Positions 49,958 through 59,883 of a stretch of 64,000 nucleotides of DNA are shown here, one piece after another. The stretch is taken from contig JADJYE010000001.1 of the NCBI GenBank assembly GCA_016719945.1, forward strand, positions 933,049 through 997,048. Direction: 5' to 3'. Origin of the DNA: Polyangiaceae bacterium. GTDB taxonomy: Bacteria > Myxococcota_A > Polyangia > Polyangiales > Polyangiaceae. The translations under genes were made by a program, and so were the position numbers. How positions within the stretch are numbered: the stretch's first letter is position 1; every line of letters begins with the position of its first letter. The notes beneath the pieces are model-generated. The model did no database searches. It had not been told where the DNA came from and worked only from the letters and a program-made list of their open reading frames with translations.

Positions 49958-50672
49958 TTCTCCTCGAAGTTCTTGTCGATCGTCGGTCCCCTCCGGGTTC
50001 GAACCTCCCAGCCGACCCTCGCTCTGGGCTGTCCCCATCCGCGCTCTACGGCCTGCTCCGTCGCGCGTCGATGCGAGCGCCGAACAGACCGAGCAGCCTC
50101 GCGTGCGGTGATGTCTCCCGTCGCGACCTGGAACAGGAACCACGCCACCTCAGTCCTGGGCCACTGGAGCTCGTGGAGCGCGAGTCCGCGGCAGGACGCG
50201 AGCGCGTTGAGCCGGCCGCCGGGTAGCCTGCACCGCTCGACGTCGTACACGTCACGTCGGCGGCTGAAGCCGAAGTACGCAGTTTCGCGGCCCTCGGTGG
50301 CGAAGATCTCCGCGCTAAGCCCGACGAGAGGATCACGCGGTCGAGGAACCCGGCGTCCTCACGCAGGTGGACCAGCGCGAACGCTTCCCAGGTCTCGAAT
50401 CCGAGCCGCCGATAGGTTCGCTCGCCCCGGATCGTCGCGAGGTGGTCGGCCAACCAGGATGAAGTCGAAGCCGCTGCGCCGGACGGCCCGCCCCACGAAC
50501 CCCGGCTCGATGGGGCGGGCCTGCGTCCCGGGAGGTCGTCCAGCGCCCAGAACGCGTCCACGTCGAGCCGTGGCGGCGGAGCAAGGGCCCCCGCCGCCAC
50601 GGGCTCGCCTACGTGCTCCGGCATCGGGCCCGGAGCCGTACCGTCCCCCGATTGCTCGGGGGATGCCGCCAT
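49942..50672 (-). CDS. Unknown protein in the recombinase operon (frameshifted)
   Basis: Pieces in different frames form one protein: AASPEQSGDGTAPGPMPEHV at the N-terminus, DVDAFWALDDLPGR, then SWLADHLATIRGERTYRRLG, FETWEAFALVHLREDAGFLD, later ALASCRGLALHELQWPRTEV, AWFLFQVATGDITAREAARS, ending DKNFEEKCTLP. The RTYRRLGFETWEAF part resembles an HTH-type segment seen in myxobacterial DNA-associated proteins, but I cannot name the family. It overlaps the start of the next small gene by 16 bp. No stop clearly separates it from the reverse transcriptase upstream, so a fusion cannot be ruled out. Confidence 0.5.
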
Positions 50673-50689
50673 CGGTGGACGCTCCCTGA

Positions 50690-52106
50690 CCCCGAAGCTC
50701 TCCGTGCTGTAGGGGGGGAAGCTCGGAGGGTGTGAGGTCCTCCGGCGGGGTCTCTCGACCAGATCGGGCGCGGTCGAGGCGGCTGGCGCGCCTCAACATC
50801 GCCCGTTTGGCGGCTGCCTGCTCGACCAACGGGGCGAGCAGTGGGAGCCCGCGGAAGCGGGCTCGGAGTCTCCACGTGAGGGTCGAGATCGCGGGGCTCT
50901 CTGGGCACACCGTCCAGGTCGCCGTCCTCCCCGCCAGGATAGGCAGGAGTGGAGAGCCTTTCTGGACACCGAGGTCCAAGGCCTCGATCAACTCGTCGAC
51001 CCTCTCGGCTCGGGGATGCGCCTGCCCTTCATCGAACGCGAGCCCGAGGAACGCGAACTGGCCACGGAGTGGCACGACGCGTGTGCCTTTGTCCCCGTCT
51101 CGTGCAGGCGCAGGCCGAGCTGGCCAAGGAGCGCCCGCGCCTCATCCAAGAAGCGCACGACCGCGTCTTCTGTGTCGAAGACGACCACGAAGTCATCGCC
51201 GTAACGGAGCCACCATCTCGACGAGCATGCGGCCAGTTCGTCGAGCGGGCGAAGCCACAGGGCGGCCAGCAGCGGAGCCAGCGGGAATCCACGGATGAGG
51301 CCCGGTAGCGTCGGTTGCGGCGGTAGAAGGCTTCAGGTAGCGCCGCGCCCAGGTGCGCAGCCCTGCTGAACGAGCAACTCCAGCGCCTTCATCGCCGGGA
51401 TGCTCTCGAAGCACCCCGTCATGTCGCCCAGGACCATCCACCGTCGCAGAAGCCCGCGTCGACCGTCGTGACCTCCTGGAGGACGTCAACGAACGGTTCA
51501 CCCGGACCAGACCGCGGACGCCGGCCGGGACCTGCTCCATGACGTGGGCAAGCTCGGCGGCGAGGATGTAGCCACCAAGGACGCGGTCCATGACGGTCGG
51601 CACCGGCTTGTTGCGGGGGCCACAGCATTCGCTAGGACGGATGCGGTCACCTTCGAGCATGGCCGCGATGGCGGCGGCTTGTCGCCGGTGCTGCCCCGGA
51701 GTCGAGCCGAGCGCCTTCGGCGAGAAGCCGTCCCTACCAGCGCTCTTCGACTCCGACACCTTGGCAACAGCACGCACGAGCGCCCCGAAGTCGCCCACCC
51801 GGCGCGCGTCGGCGACCTGACCACGTGGGCCCTTCGGGTCTAGCGTCCCAGGCGCGGTCTCGTGTCCCACGCCGGGTTGAGCATCGAGAGCAGAGCCCAT
51901 TCGGATCCCCTCAGCGCCTCGACGCAGCCACGCACGCCCTCGCGGCCTCAGGCCCGAAGCGGTTGACGATCGCCCTGACGGGAACGCGGAGCGCCCGGCG
52001 CACGCGAACGACGCATAGCCCGTCGCGAGCCGGTACGCCGTCGACCGGGAGACTCCGAGTCCGATCTCGATCGCCTGAACTCGACGAAGCGGTCTTCGCT
52101 GTGCAT
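50690..52106 (-). CDS. Reverse transcriptase with N-terminal helix-turn-helix-like segment (frameshifted)
   Basis: ATG 52106 has an AAGGAGAC ribosome-binding site. An early frame gives AIEIGLGVSRSTAYRLATG, an HTH-like stretch. The RT palm is recognisable: KSAGRDGFSPKAL, VPTVMDRVLGGYILAAELAH, WMVLGDMTGCFESIPAMKAL (motif A Asp), GLIRGFPLAPLLAALWLRPL (motif B) and WLRYGDDFVVVFDTEDAVVR (motif C, YGDD at 51189-51203), then LRGQFAFLGLAFDEG. All three catalytic Asp are present, across at least three frame changes. The motifs are closest to group II-intron/retron-type RTs, but no intron RNA or retron RNA is evident. It is probably in one operon with the recombinase. Confidence 0.72.
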
Positions 52107-52152
52107 GTCTCCTTGTCTCACGTGCGCCGTCGGTTTGCAACAGAAAACTCCA

Positions 52153-52786
52153 ATGAATTCAGCACTTTACAATCCGCTCTCACTTCGCATGCTCGGGGAA
52201 CACAGCGCGCCCTCGCTCGATCTGATGACCAACGCACTGACCTACGAAGACGCTCTCGTCGCGAGCACACGCGGTCCGTCTCTGGCAACCCACGTCGCGC
52301 TCCTCCGCGCTCGCCAACTCGTTGGAGGGCAAACGTTTTCGCTCTTCGGCGCCGTCGACGCCGTCGAGTGCTTCAGCCTCGACGCTCACGGTGCATCGAA
52401 CGGCGTTCGGCTCGTCGGTCACATGCACGGCAAGGCCTGGCCCTTCCTCGCGCTGCGGCCCTCGTGTCGCGAGTTCTGTCGGGAGCTGGTCTTGCACTTC
52501 GAGACGCCGATGTTGTTCCTTGGTCCGGCGAGCGACAACGCAACGATCCTCGTCCACGCGGGCTTCGACGAGTTGATCGGATCGTTTCGATGCGGTGCTG
52601 ATCTGCCAAAAGCGCTCGCGAGGGCCTTTTGACGCTCCGGCGATCTGGTTCTCGATGTCGGCGCAGTCACTCGACGAAGAAGCGGTCGCAGCTAGGTTCG
52701 ACCGCACGCGAGTGGGCAGCCACGACGTCGCAGGGTTCGCGCTCCGGTACACGCTGCACGATCTCCAGGAGGGAGTGGCCACGTGA
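52153..52786 (+). CDS. Unknown protein coupled to the resolvase (frameshift near 52,629)
   Basis: From ATG 52153: NSALYNPLSLRMLGEHSAPS, DLMTNALTYEDALVASTRG, VECFSLDAHGASNGVRLVGH, FCRELVLHFETPMLFLGP, DELIGSFRCGADLPKALAR. A frame change near 52,629 leads to PFDAPAIWFSMSAQSLDEEA and FALRYTLHDLQEGVAT, whose TGA overlaps the resolvase GTG (GTGA). About 211 residues with no named domain. The DNA around its start is less GC-rich than its neighbours, a sign of transfer. Its start codon is only 46 bases from the divergent RT start. Confidence 0.6.
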
Positions 52787-53402
52787 CTGTTCGAGTTGGC
52801 CGCTACTTGCGCGTCTCGCGCCTCGATCAAAATCCGGCGTTGCAGGCCGACGAGACCGCGGCCGTGATCGCAGCGCGGCGCTGGACTCTCGTCGACAGCT
52901 ACGTCGATCACGGGATCAGCGGAACGAAGGACCGCCGCCCCGAGCTGGACCGGCTGCTCCGCGACGCACGCAAGGGCCGCTTCGACGTCGTGCTCGTGTG
53001 GAGGACCGACCGCCTCGCGCGCAGCCGAAGCACCTGGTCACGGTGATCGATGACCTCACCGCGATCGGCATCGGCTTCGCTTCCGTGAACGAGCCGTTCG
53101 ACACGACGACACCAAGCGGCAAGCTGCTGCTGAGCGTGGTCGGCGCGATGGCCGAGTTCGAGCGCGCAATCCTCGTGGAGCGCACCGCGCCGGCCTCGAT
53201 GCTGCTCGCCGTCGCGGTGCGCGCATCGGTCGGCCCCGCGTCGATGTCGATGTCGAGCACGCCCTTCGTTTTGCAACGCGAGGGCAAGTCCTACCGCGAG
53301 ATCGGCATCGCCCTTGGGGTCGGCGGCAGCACGGTTCACCGCGCTCTTCAGGCGCTCGGGCCCCCTACCCAGAACCGGTCTCGTCGACGAGCCCGCTGGA
53401 TG
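52783..53402 (+). CDS. Serine recombinase of the resolvase/invertase family (frameshifted)
   Basis: From GTG 52783: RVGRYLRVSRLDQNPALQAD (catalytic Ser in RVS), VDHGISGTKDRRPELDRLL, FDVVLVWRTDRLARS, then after a shift near 53,030 IDDLTAIGIGFASVNEPFDT, SGKLLLSVVGAMAEFERAIL. Next comes AGLDAARRRGARIGRP in another frame, and finally EGKSYREIGIALGVGGSTVH, the C-terminal HTH. Restored length is about 200 residues, right for a Hin/Tn3-resolvase-type enzyme. It may invert or resolve DNA in the island. No paired crossover sites were found by eye. The exact 3' end is uncertain because of the shifts. Confidence 0.75.
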
Positions 53403-53482
53403 CCTTCAAACCGGCGCGATCAGCGCCGTCGCGCACGGCGCCTGAGCCTCCCCGTAACATTCGCTTCTGGTAGACCGACCGT

Positions 53483-53506
53483 ACGCACGCACGCACGCAC
53501 GCACGC
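53483..53506. repeat. ACGC tetranucleotide repeat (6 copies)
   Basis: Six perfect head-to-tail ACGC units between the resolvase end and the 3' end of the nuclease-like gene. Such a run is slippage-prone. It lies in non-coding sequence. Confidence 0.9.
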
Positions 53507-53555
53507 ATCAACGGGGACGCCCCGCGGTCCAAACCGTTGGTTGGTCGAGCCCTTC

Positions 53556-54734
53556 CTACAACAGGCAGCCGATCAGGATCAGCCGCTTCACTTCTTGGTC
53601 GGTGAGCGGATTCGCAGCGCGGGGGTTCAAGACGAGCATCCCGCCGTGGAACTCTCCGTGTCGATCGGGCACCGACCACGCGAACCAGCCCGAGGACGAG
53701 TCCTGCCAGGGATCGAGTTGCTCCCAGGTCAGCTGAGGTTCCGCGAGGAGGACGCCGGAGGCCGCAGGGAACTGGGAGAGAACTTCCGCGATCGCCCCGG
53801 CAGTGTGCTCGGCAGCGAGTGGGAGACCACGCCAGTCCAGTGAGAGGTGCTCATGCGTGCTGACGACGTACACGGCAGGACCGTATCCGACGAGCTTGTC
53901 GTCGTTGTCCTTGATGATGCGGCGCAGGGCTCGCACATCCCGCGTCCGTTCAGGCTTGGTGGCGATGTCCGTCCGGGGTGGCGAGGAGATTGCGCTGCCT
54001 GATGCGCGAGGCGCCGCAGAGAACCTGATGGTGCAGAGCCCCTCGATCACCGCGTGGCGCTTCCTGAGGGTCACCAGCGTCCTGGCGGCGCTCTCTATCT
54101 CGTCGAAGCGGCGCAGCACCGCCGAAGCTAGCGCGGGTGCGAAATCCAGATCGAGCGTGCCATGCTGCTCAAGCGCCGCCTCCAGCTCCATCTTTCGGAC
54201 CACCACTCGATAGAGGTCGCACTCCTCCGATGGCGTTTGCAGGGTCTTCAGCTCCAAGGCTACCGCCCGCTGATGAAGGTCGACCAACACGTCCGGTTGG
54301 CGTCGTGCTCGTGTCTCCGGAACGAAGCGAGGTCGCAAGCCGGGGCGCGCCAGCACGCGCCAGACGAGAAACTCGAACTGCGCGCCGATGAAGTTGGAGG
54401 CGTTAGCCTCGCCGAGCGAGCTGGCGCGACGAACCGCCTCTCGGGGGTCTGCGCAAGCTGCGCTGACGACGCTGCGAGCGAGCCTCACCCCCGGATGCAC
54501 CTGGCCCGCGCGTGGCGCCCACCAGAACAGGTGGCTGAGCGGGAAGCACGATCGCCAGCCGTCCCAATTCGGTCCGACGATCGCCTCGAACACGTCGAGC
54601 GACGCCGCCAAGCGGTGCCGCTCTGGGTCGGGCAAGTGCGGGAGAAGCAGCTCTCGCGCGCTCCCCCAGTCGACGATCGTCCTGAAGCCGCCCATCTCCG
54701 CTCGCTGACGATTTGGTTCACAAGGTCCTGACAT
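53556..54734 (-). CDS. PD-(D/E)XK nuclease-like protein
   Basis: A 392-residue protein from ATG 54734, intact. In the middle (about residues 145-200) lie NFIGAQFEFLVWRVLARPG, ETRARRQPDVLVDLHQRAVA and LELKTLQ. This gives a Glu in a helix, an Asp in QPDV, and a strand with E-L-K, the spacing of the PD-(D/E)XK nuclease fold. The C-terminal half has DWRGLPLAAEHTAGAIAEVL and ASGVLLAEPQLTWEQLD and no known domain. There is no signal peptide. The divergent neighbour is a PIN-like protein 167 bp away, and a type I restriction system follows, so a defence role is plausible. The nuclease call rests on motif spacing only. Confidence 0.55.
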   Translation of the reverse strand: MSGPCEPNRQRAEMGGFRTIVDWGSARELLLPHLPDPERHRLAASLDVFEAIVGPNWDGWRSCFPLSHLFWWAPRAGQVHPGVRLARSVVSAACADPREAVRRASSLGEANASNFIGAQFEFLVWRVLARPGLRPRFVPETRARRQPDVLVDLHQRAVALELKTLQTPSEECDLYRVVVRKMELEAALEQHGTLDLDFAPALASAVLRRFDEIESAARTLVTLRKRHAVIEGLCTIRFSAAPRASGSAISSPPRTDIATKPERTRDVRALRRIIKDNDDKLVGYGPAVYVVSTHEHLSLDWRGLPLAAEHTAGAIAEVLSQFPAASGVLLAEPQLTWEQLDPWQDSSSGWFAWSVPDRHGEFHGGMLVLNPRAANPLTDQEVKRLILIGCLL

Positions 54735-54901
54735 GGCGGGCTCCCACACGCCAGGCCGCTTCGCGGGGTGAGGACGAACGTGATCCAGGCGGCGCAGCCT
54801 GCCCCTACCACGAGCGTTTTCGTTGACGCTCCCGCGCCCCCCGGGCACCTCCTGATCTTCGTGGGTGTCAGCGGAAGGGTCGATGTACGTCGGACTGTCG
54901 G
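54735..54901. promoter_or_regulatory. Divergent promoter region of the nuclease-like pair
   Basis: A 167-bp gap between the starts of two divergent genes. No clear -35/-10 pair or palindrome was seen by eye. Both promoters must lie here if the two starts are right. Confidence 0.35.
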
Positions 54902-55819
54902 ATGACGAAGCTCGTTCTCGATACATCCGTTGTTCGTGGGCCGATCGAGGATGGCTCGTTGGGCGGCCTCGAAGACTTCAAGGCCGACGGCGGAAGCGTC
55001 CACGTTGCGGATGGCACGATGGTGGAGGTCCTGTCCCAACTTCACGCGGGCCAAATCGCCTGGGCCGATTGGGTGGCCGCGCGAGCGTCGTTGGAGGCGC
55101 TCGTCGATCGCGACGTGCCTGTCATGCTCGGGGCCGCGAACTGTCCGCGAAGCGCCGGGCTCGCGCTCCATGAGCGCCCGCCGACTCACGATCGCGCGTC
55201 CCAGGAGCGGTTGAACCGTGACTCGTGGCGTACGCTGATGAGCGCTCAGGTGCCGAAGGACGTAGGGCTTCTGGTCGGCAGGCTCGGCCGGCATGCGGTC
55301 TGGCTGCGTCTCGACAACGCACCCGCCCAAGTCGAACGCGAACGGTCGAAGTGGATGGATCAGTTCCGCCGGTTCGGCGAAGCGCTCGATAGGGAGGGCG
55401 GCCCCCGTGTCGGGCGACACGTCTCGGAGGCGCAGTTCGAGGCCCAAGTGCAGAGGCTCGGCGAGTTCATCGACGCCAAGACTTCATCGCATCCGCTGGC
55501 TTCGGTTCGGCTCGACGCCATGATCCGCGTTCACGTCCTGCTCCACGCCCGGTTCGCGATGGCCAAGGACCGATACAACCCAGTCAAACACGCGAACGAC
55601 GTCTTCGACGTGGACCTCTACAGGTACCTCGCGCTTCCGGCGGGCGTCTGCACGCGGGATCGCGGCATCATCGCGGACCTGGAGGCCGCGAACACCTTCC
55701 AGCGCTCCTGGGTCGCAACGCCCGATGAGCTGCTTGATGCTGGCGTGCGGTGCCGGCTGCTTAACATGCGGTGGCCGCACAGCGCGCGAAGGGCCGCTCC
55801 TGAGGGGCGAGCCGTGTGA
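54902..55819 (+). CDS. PIN-domain-like protein, probable nuclease
   Basis: A 305-residue protein, intact. The start TKLVLDTSVVRGPIEDG has the Asp of a PIN domain. VADGTMVEVLSQLHAGQIAW carries a Glu on the next helix, and near residue 235 ANDVFDVDLYRYLALPAGVC and TRDRGIIADLE supply the Asp cluster typical of PIN C-terminal motifs. A long helical insert (about 85-215) separates the halves, so it is larger than toxin PIN proteins (about 130 residues). No antitoxin gene is next to it. PIN proteins cut RNA with metal ions. It is divergent from the PD-(D/E)XK-like gene. Confidence 0.6.
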   Translation: MTKLVLDTSVVRGPIEDGSLGGLEDFKADGGSVHVADGTMVEVLSQLHAGQIAWADWVAARASLEALVDRDVPVMLGAANCPRSAGLALHERPPTHDRASQERLNRDSWRTLMSAQVPKDVGLLVGRLGRHAVWLRLDNAPAQVERERSKWMDQFRRFGEALDREGGPRVGRHVSEAQFEAQVQRLGEFIDAKTSSHPLASVRLDAMIRVHVLLHARFAMAKDRYNPVKHANDVFDVDLYRYLALPAGVCTRDRGIIADLEAANTFQRSWVATPDELLDAGVRCRLLNMRWPHSARRAAPEGRAV

Positions 55820-55949
55820 CGGAGGGCGCGGACGTCGTCGACGCCCATGCGTTCTCAAGGGGCCAGGACGCTTCTCGCGTCCGTCTAAGTTAGGCCCTCG
55901 CCTCGACGGACCGAAGTCGCCCCGCCCGTCGCGAACCCCCGGCCGGCGC

Positions 55950-56640
55950 TCAGACGGTCGCCGCCTGTCCCCGCTCCGCCAACCACCGCCGCCTCACCTC
56001 GAAGTCCGGCATCACCCTCTCGACCCGCCGCCAGAACTCCACGGTGTGGTGCGGCTCGACGAGGTGGACCAGCTCGTGGACGACGACGTACTCGACGACC
56101 CGCGGCGGCAGCAGGATCGCCGCCAGTGGAAGTACAGCCGCCCGCCCTTGCCGCACGAGCCCCAGCGGTAGCCGAGGTCCCGCACGGTGATCCCGACGGG
56201 CTCGACGCCGACGCGACCGTGGAAGCGCGCGACGCGCGCAGCGAGCCATGGTCGCGCGCGGGCCCGTACCAGTCGACCATGTGCCGCGAGCCTTCCCTGG
56301 CGACGTCACGCCGCATCTTGAACCGGCCCTGCTCCAGCTTCACGGCGACGTCCTGCTCGTCGACGAGCAGCAAGCGGTGGCTGCGGCCGAGGTAGTGGAA
56401 GCCCTCGCCGCTTACGAACTCCTTCGAGCTGCTCGGCGGGCCGAGCGCGTCCTTCTCCGCGAGCTTCGTGTAGATCCAGAAGCGCTTCTCGCGGACGAAG
56501 CGCTCCAGGGTGGAGGTCGGGCAGGTCTCGGGCGCGGAGAGGAGCAGCTCGCCGCCGCGATCGACGGTGATCTGGACCGAGCTGCGCCGCGCGCTGCGAC
56601 GGACCTCGAAGGAGAGGTCGCCGACGGTCAGCGTGGTCAC
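55950..56640 (-). CDS. YgjP/DUF45-type metallopeptidase (frameshifted)
   Basis: GTG 56640 overlaps the hsdR stop (GTGA). The N-terminal half reads TTLTVGDLSFEVRRSARRSS, SAPETCPTSTLERFVREKRF, KEFVSGEGFHYLGRSHRLLL. After a frame change near 56,240 the end is PPRVVEYVVVHELVHLVEPH and TVEFWRRVERVMPDFEVRRR, with the zinc-binding HELVH and later His. This is the YgjP-like (DUF45, M48-related) family, often found next to type I restriction genes. Its role in the system is not known. About 230 residues when joined. Confidence 0.78.
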
Positions 56641-59600
56641 GGCTTCCTCGTGAGCTTGCCGAGGTTGGCTTTGGCCAGCTCTAGCAGGCGATCGGCGACG
56701 GCGTCGGCGTGTTCGATGTCGACGATCTCGGTGTCGTAGACGAAGCGGAACAGCTCGCCGTGCAACTCGCGCTGTCGCGTCGTGCTCTTGGCGAAGCCGA
56801 CGTTGCTGACGGCCTCGGTGATGACCTTGTCGACCAGGTCGCGCGTGAGGCCGGCGAGCCACTCCTGGTCCTTCTTGCCGACGGGCGCGTTCTTGGCGCG
56901 CTCCTGCTTCAGGATGTCGAAGAACGGGGCGTGCCGCTCGGGGTCGAGGCCGGTCTGCGTCTCTTCCCTTCGTTCGCCCGCTTCACCTCCTCGACGAAGG
57001 CCTTGAGCGCGAGCGCGAGCTGCTCCCAGTTCTCCCCGAACTTCTTGAGGATCTCTTCGAGCCGCTCGGAGAGCCGCTGGTAGTGGACCGGATCTTCGTC
57101 GAGCTTCTTCCGGATGTGATGCCGGACGGCGTGCTCCATCTCGGGACGCCTTCGCGCGGTCGGAGACCTGGCGGCCCACGTGCTCGCCGAACTTCGCGTC
57201 GGTGATCGCGATCGGGGGGATGCGCGGGTCGATGCCGAGGGAGACGACGTGCTCGTCGATCAGCGCCTGGACCTTGCGCCCAGCGCTCTTGTCGAGCTGC
57301 GGCAGGCCGTCGCGGTAGCGGTTGCGCGCGCGGACGTAGATCTCGCCGAGCGGCGGCCGCGTCGCCGACGAAGGGCAGCGCCTCGGGGCGAGGGAGCACC
57401 AGGTCGAGCGTGGCGAGGAACTGCTTCAGCTTCACCTCGAACTCGGCCCGAGCCGCTCGTCGCCGAGGAGCTCGACCGCGGCCTCGGCGTCGGCCTGGTC
57501 GCCGACACCACGCGCCTCGAACAGGGCCACGACGCGCTGGTGTCGATCGCGCAGCTTCGGGATCTCGTCGGCGAGGCTCTGGAGCGCGCCGTCGATGTCC
57601 TCGACGCTGTACGCGGTCAGGGCGTCCTTCAGGTGCTTGGCGATGCCGTAGTAGTCGACGACGATGCCGGCCGTCTTGCCGTGCCCGGTTCGGTTCACGC
57701 GGGCGATGGCCTGGAGCAGCTCGGCCTCGCGGATGGGGCGGTCGAGGTACATCACGCCTTCGATCGGCGCGTCGAAGCCGGTCAGCAGCATCGACTTCAC
57801 GATGAGGAAGGCGAGCGGGCTTCGCTTCTCGGGGTCGGCGTGCTCGAACGGCTTCTTGAAGGCCGCGATGCGTGTCTTGATCTTGGCGGCGTCCGTCCAC
57901 TCCTTGAACGCTGGGTCGTCGTTGTGGTCGCCGACCGAGATGACGGTCGCAAACTCCAGCGACCGGAGGCGGTCGAGCTGGCGCGACGCGCGGACGGCCA
58001 GGCAGAGCTTTCGCGGCTTGCCCTGTAGCTCCAGGTCGGTGAGGCCCCGAGAGGCGGCGTCGAGCTTCTCGGCGGCGCGGACCAGCTCGTCGCGGGCGTG
58101 CTCGAACGCCCGCTGGTAGCGCACGGCGGCGAGCCGGCTGATGGCGACCACCTGCGCCTTCAGCCGTTCGGCAGGATGTTCTCGACGTAGTGCCCGAGGA
58201 TGTCGCGCGCCTGGTCGCGCGACCGACCCGTCGCCTCGAGGATGACCCTAGCGTGCCGTGCTTGCGGATGAGGGCCTCGCGCGCGTCGGCGTCGAGGTCG
58301 GGGAACATGGCCTGGAGCTCCTCGTCGAGATCGGCGCCGTCGGCCACCCGCGCCTTGGCGTAGCGGCCCTCGTACAGGATCGGCACCGTGGCGCCGTCGG
58401 CCTCCGATTCCCTGATGGTGTAACGGTCGATGAACCCGCCGAAGATGTCGTGCGTGCGCTTCTTGGCGCCCATGATGATGGGCGTGCCGGTGAAGCCGAT
58501 GCGCGCGCAGTTCGGCAGCGCCTGAAGGAGCGTCGCGTGGAGCGCGCTGCTGTGGGATCGGTGCGCTTCGTCCGCGAGCACGAGGATGGCCTCGTCGTCG
58601 TTGAGCGTGCCGACGCCGGAGAGGTCGTCCTCGGGGCTCAGCTTCTCGACCTCGCGATCGACGTACTTCTGGATCGTGGCGAAGACGATCTCCGGCCCTC
58701 TCCTTCAGGAGCCGCTTCACCTCGCCGATGCTCCGGCCGACCTGCACCGTCTCGCCGATCAGCTCCGCCGTCGCGGAGAGCTGGTCCTGGAGGTCCTTTC
58801 GGTCGGTGACGATGACCACCTTGAACCGCCGAAGCTCCGGCACCGAGCGCAGCTTGCGCACGAGGAACACCATCGTGAGGCTCTTGCCGGAGCCCTGTGT
58901 GTGCCAGACGATCCCTCCGCGCCTGTCGTGCTCGCCGTCCTTGCTTGCGCGTCTTGCCGGACCGCAGCCGCGCGACGGCGCACTGCACGGCGCGGAACTG
59001 CTGGTAGCGCGCGACGACCTTCACGGTGCGCCGGCGACCTGCTGGTAGATCGTGAAGTGGCGGATCAGGTCGAGCAGGTGCGCGGGCCGCAGCATGCCCG
59101 GCGATGAGCTTGTGCTGGCTGGAGAGCGACGCGCGGCCTAGCTCCGCCTGCACCTCGGAGAGCGGCACCGGAGCGGTGTCCTTCCACTCCAGGTAGTGGA
59201 CGGTGTCGGCGCCGATCGTCCCGACGCGCGCCTCGTCGAAGCTCGTGGCGACGAGGAACTGGCTGGTGTGGAAGAGCCTCTCCGCGCCCTCGGTGTCGTC
59301 GACCTCGCCCGCGTCCTTGCGCGCGTTGTGATAACGCCGGAGCTGGTCGATCGCGCTCGCCATCGGCTCCGACACCGTCGGGCTCTTGCACTCGACGACC
59401 ACCACCGGGATCCCGTTGATGAACAGCGTGATGTCCGGGCGGATCGAGCCCTTGCCGCCCGGGCACTCGACCTTGAACTGGCTCATGGCGGTGAAGGTGT
59501 TCTTGTCGGGGTGGTCCCAGTCGATGAACTGGACGCTCTGCTGGCGCCCACCGTCCCAGCCGCGCACACCCTCGACCTTCACGCCTTCGAGCAGGAGCTT

Positions 59601-59883
59601 CGTCGCCGCCTGGTTCGCCTCCATCAGCCGCGGATGCGCGATGCGGTCGAGCGCGCCGATCGCTTGCGAGATCCGCGCCTCGTCGAGCCACGGCTTTCCG
59701 TCGCGCAGGTTGATGCGACGGAGCGCCTTCGCGAGGTCCGTCGGGATCAGGACCTCGCGGAAGGTCTCGCGCCCGGTCACCGAGGGGTAGTCGACGCTGC
59801 CGGTGACGAGCCTCCAGCCCATCGAAGGCGAGCTGGTCGAGGAAGGGCTGCTCGACGTTCTCGAACTCGGGCCCGCCGCTCAT
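56637..59883 (-). CDS. hsdR: Type I restriction endonuclease subunit R, HsdR (many frameshifts)
   Basis: ATG 59883 overlaps the hsdS stop (ATGA). Order of parts: nuclease domain with RPDITLFINGIPVVVVECKS (PD-x-ECK), motor motifs GKSLTMVF-like region, FKVVIVTDRKDLQDQLSATA, MLADEAHRSH (DEAH-type), RIGFTGTPIIMGAKK, SMLLTGFDAPIEGVMYLDRP and ELLQAIARVNRTGHGKTAGI (motif VI). The C-terminal helical region ends LLELAKANLGKLTRKP. Total about 1,080 residues, normal for HsdR. At least eight frame changes occur (for example near 59,080, 58,930, 58,690, 58,170, 57,430, 57,100), yet all motifs are kept. Confidence 0.88.

Noticed and set aside
50690..52106. Reverse transcriptase as a group II intron
   Set aside because: No intron boundary or domain V-like hairpin was seen on either side, and no maturase or HNH region follows the RT motifs. 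It remains open until frames are corrected.
52107..52260. Retron msr/msd RNA upstream of the RT
   Set aside because: No inverted repeat pair with the usual branching G layout was visible, and the stretch is largely inside another coding region.
53483..53506. ACGC repeat as a phase-variable tract in a gene
   Set aside because: It lies between genes after the resolvase and before the stop of the convergent gene, so it cannot switch a reading frame that I can support.
54902..55819. PIN-like protein as the toxin of a toxin-antitoxin pair
   Set aside because: It is over twice the size of PIN toxins and there is no small antitoxin gene beside it; the partner is a divergent 392-residue protein.
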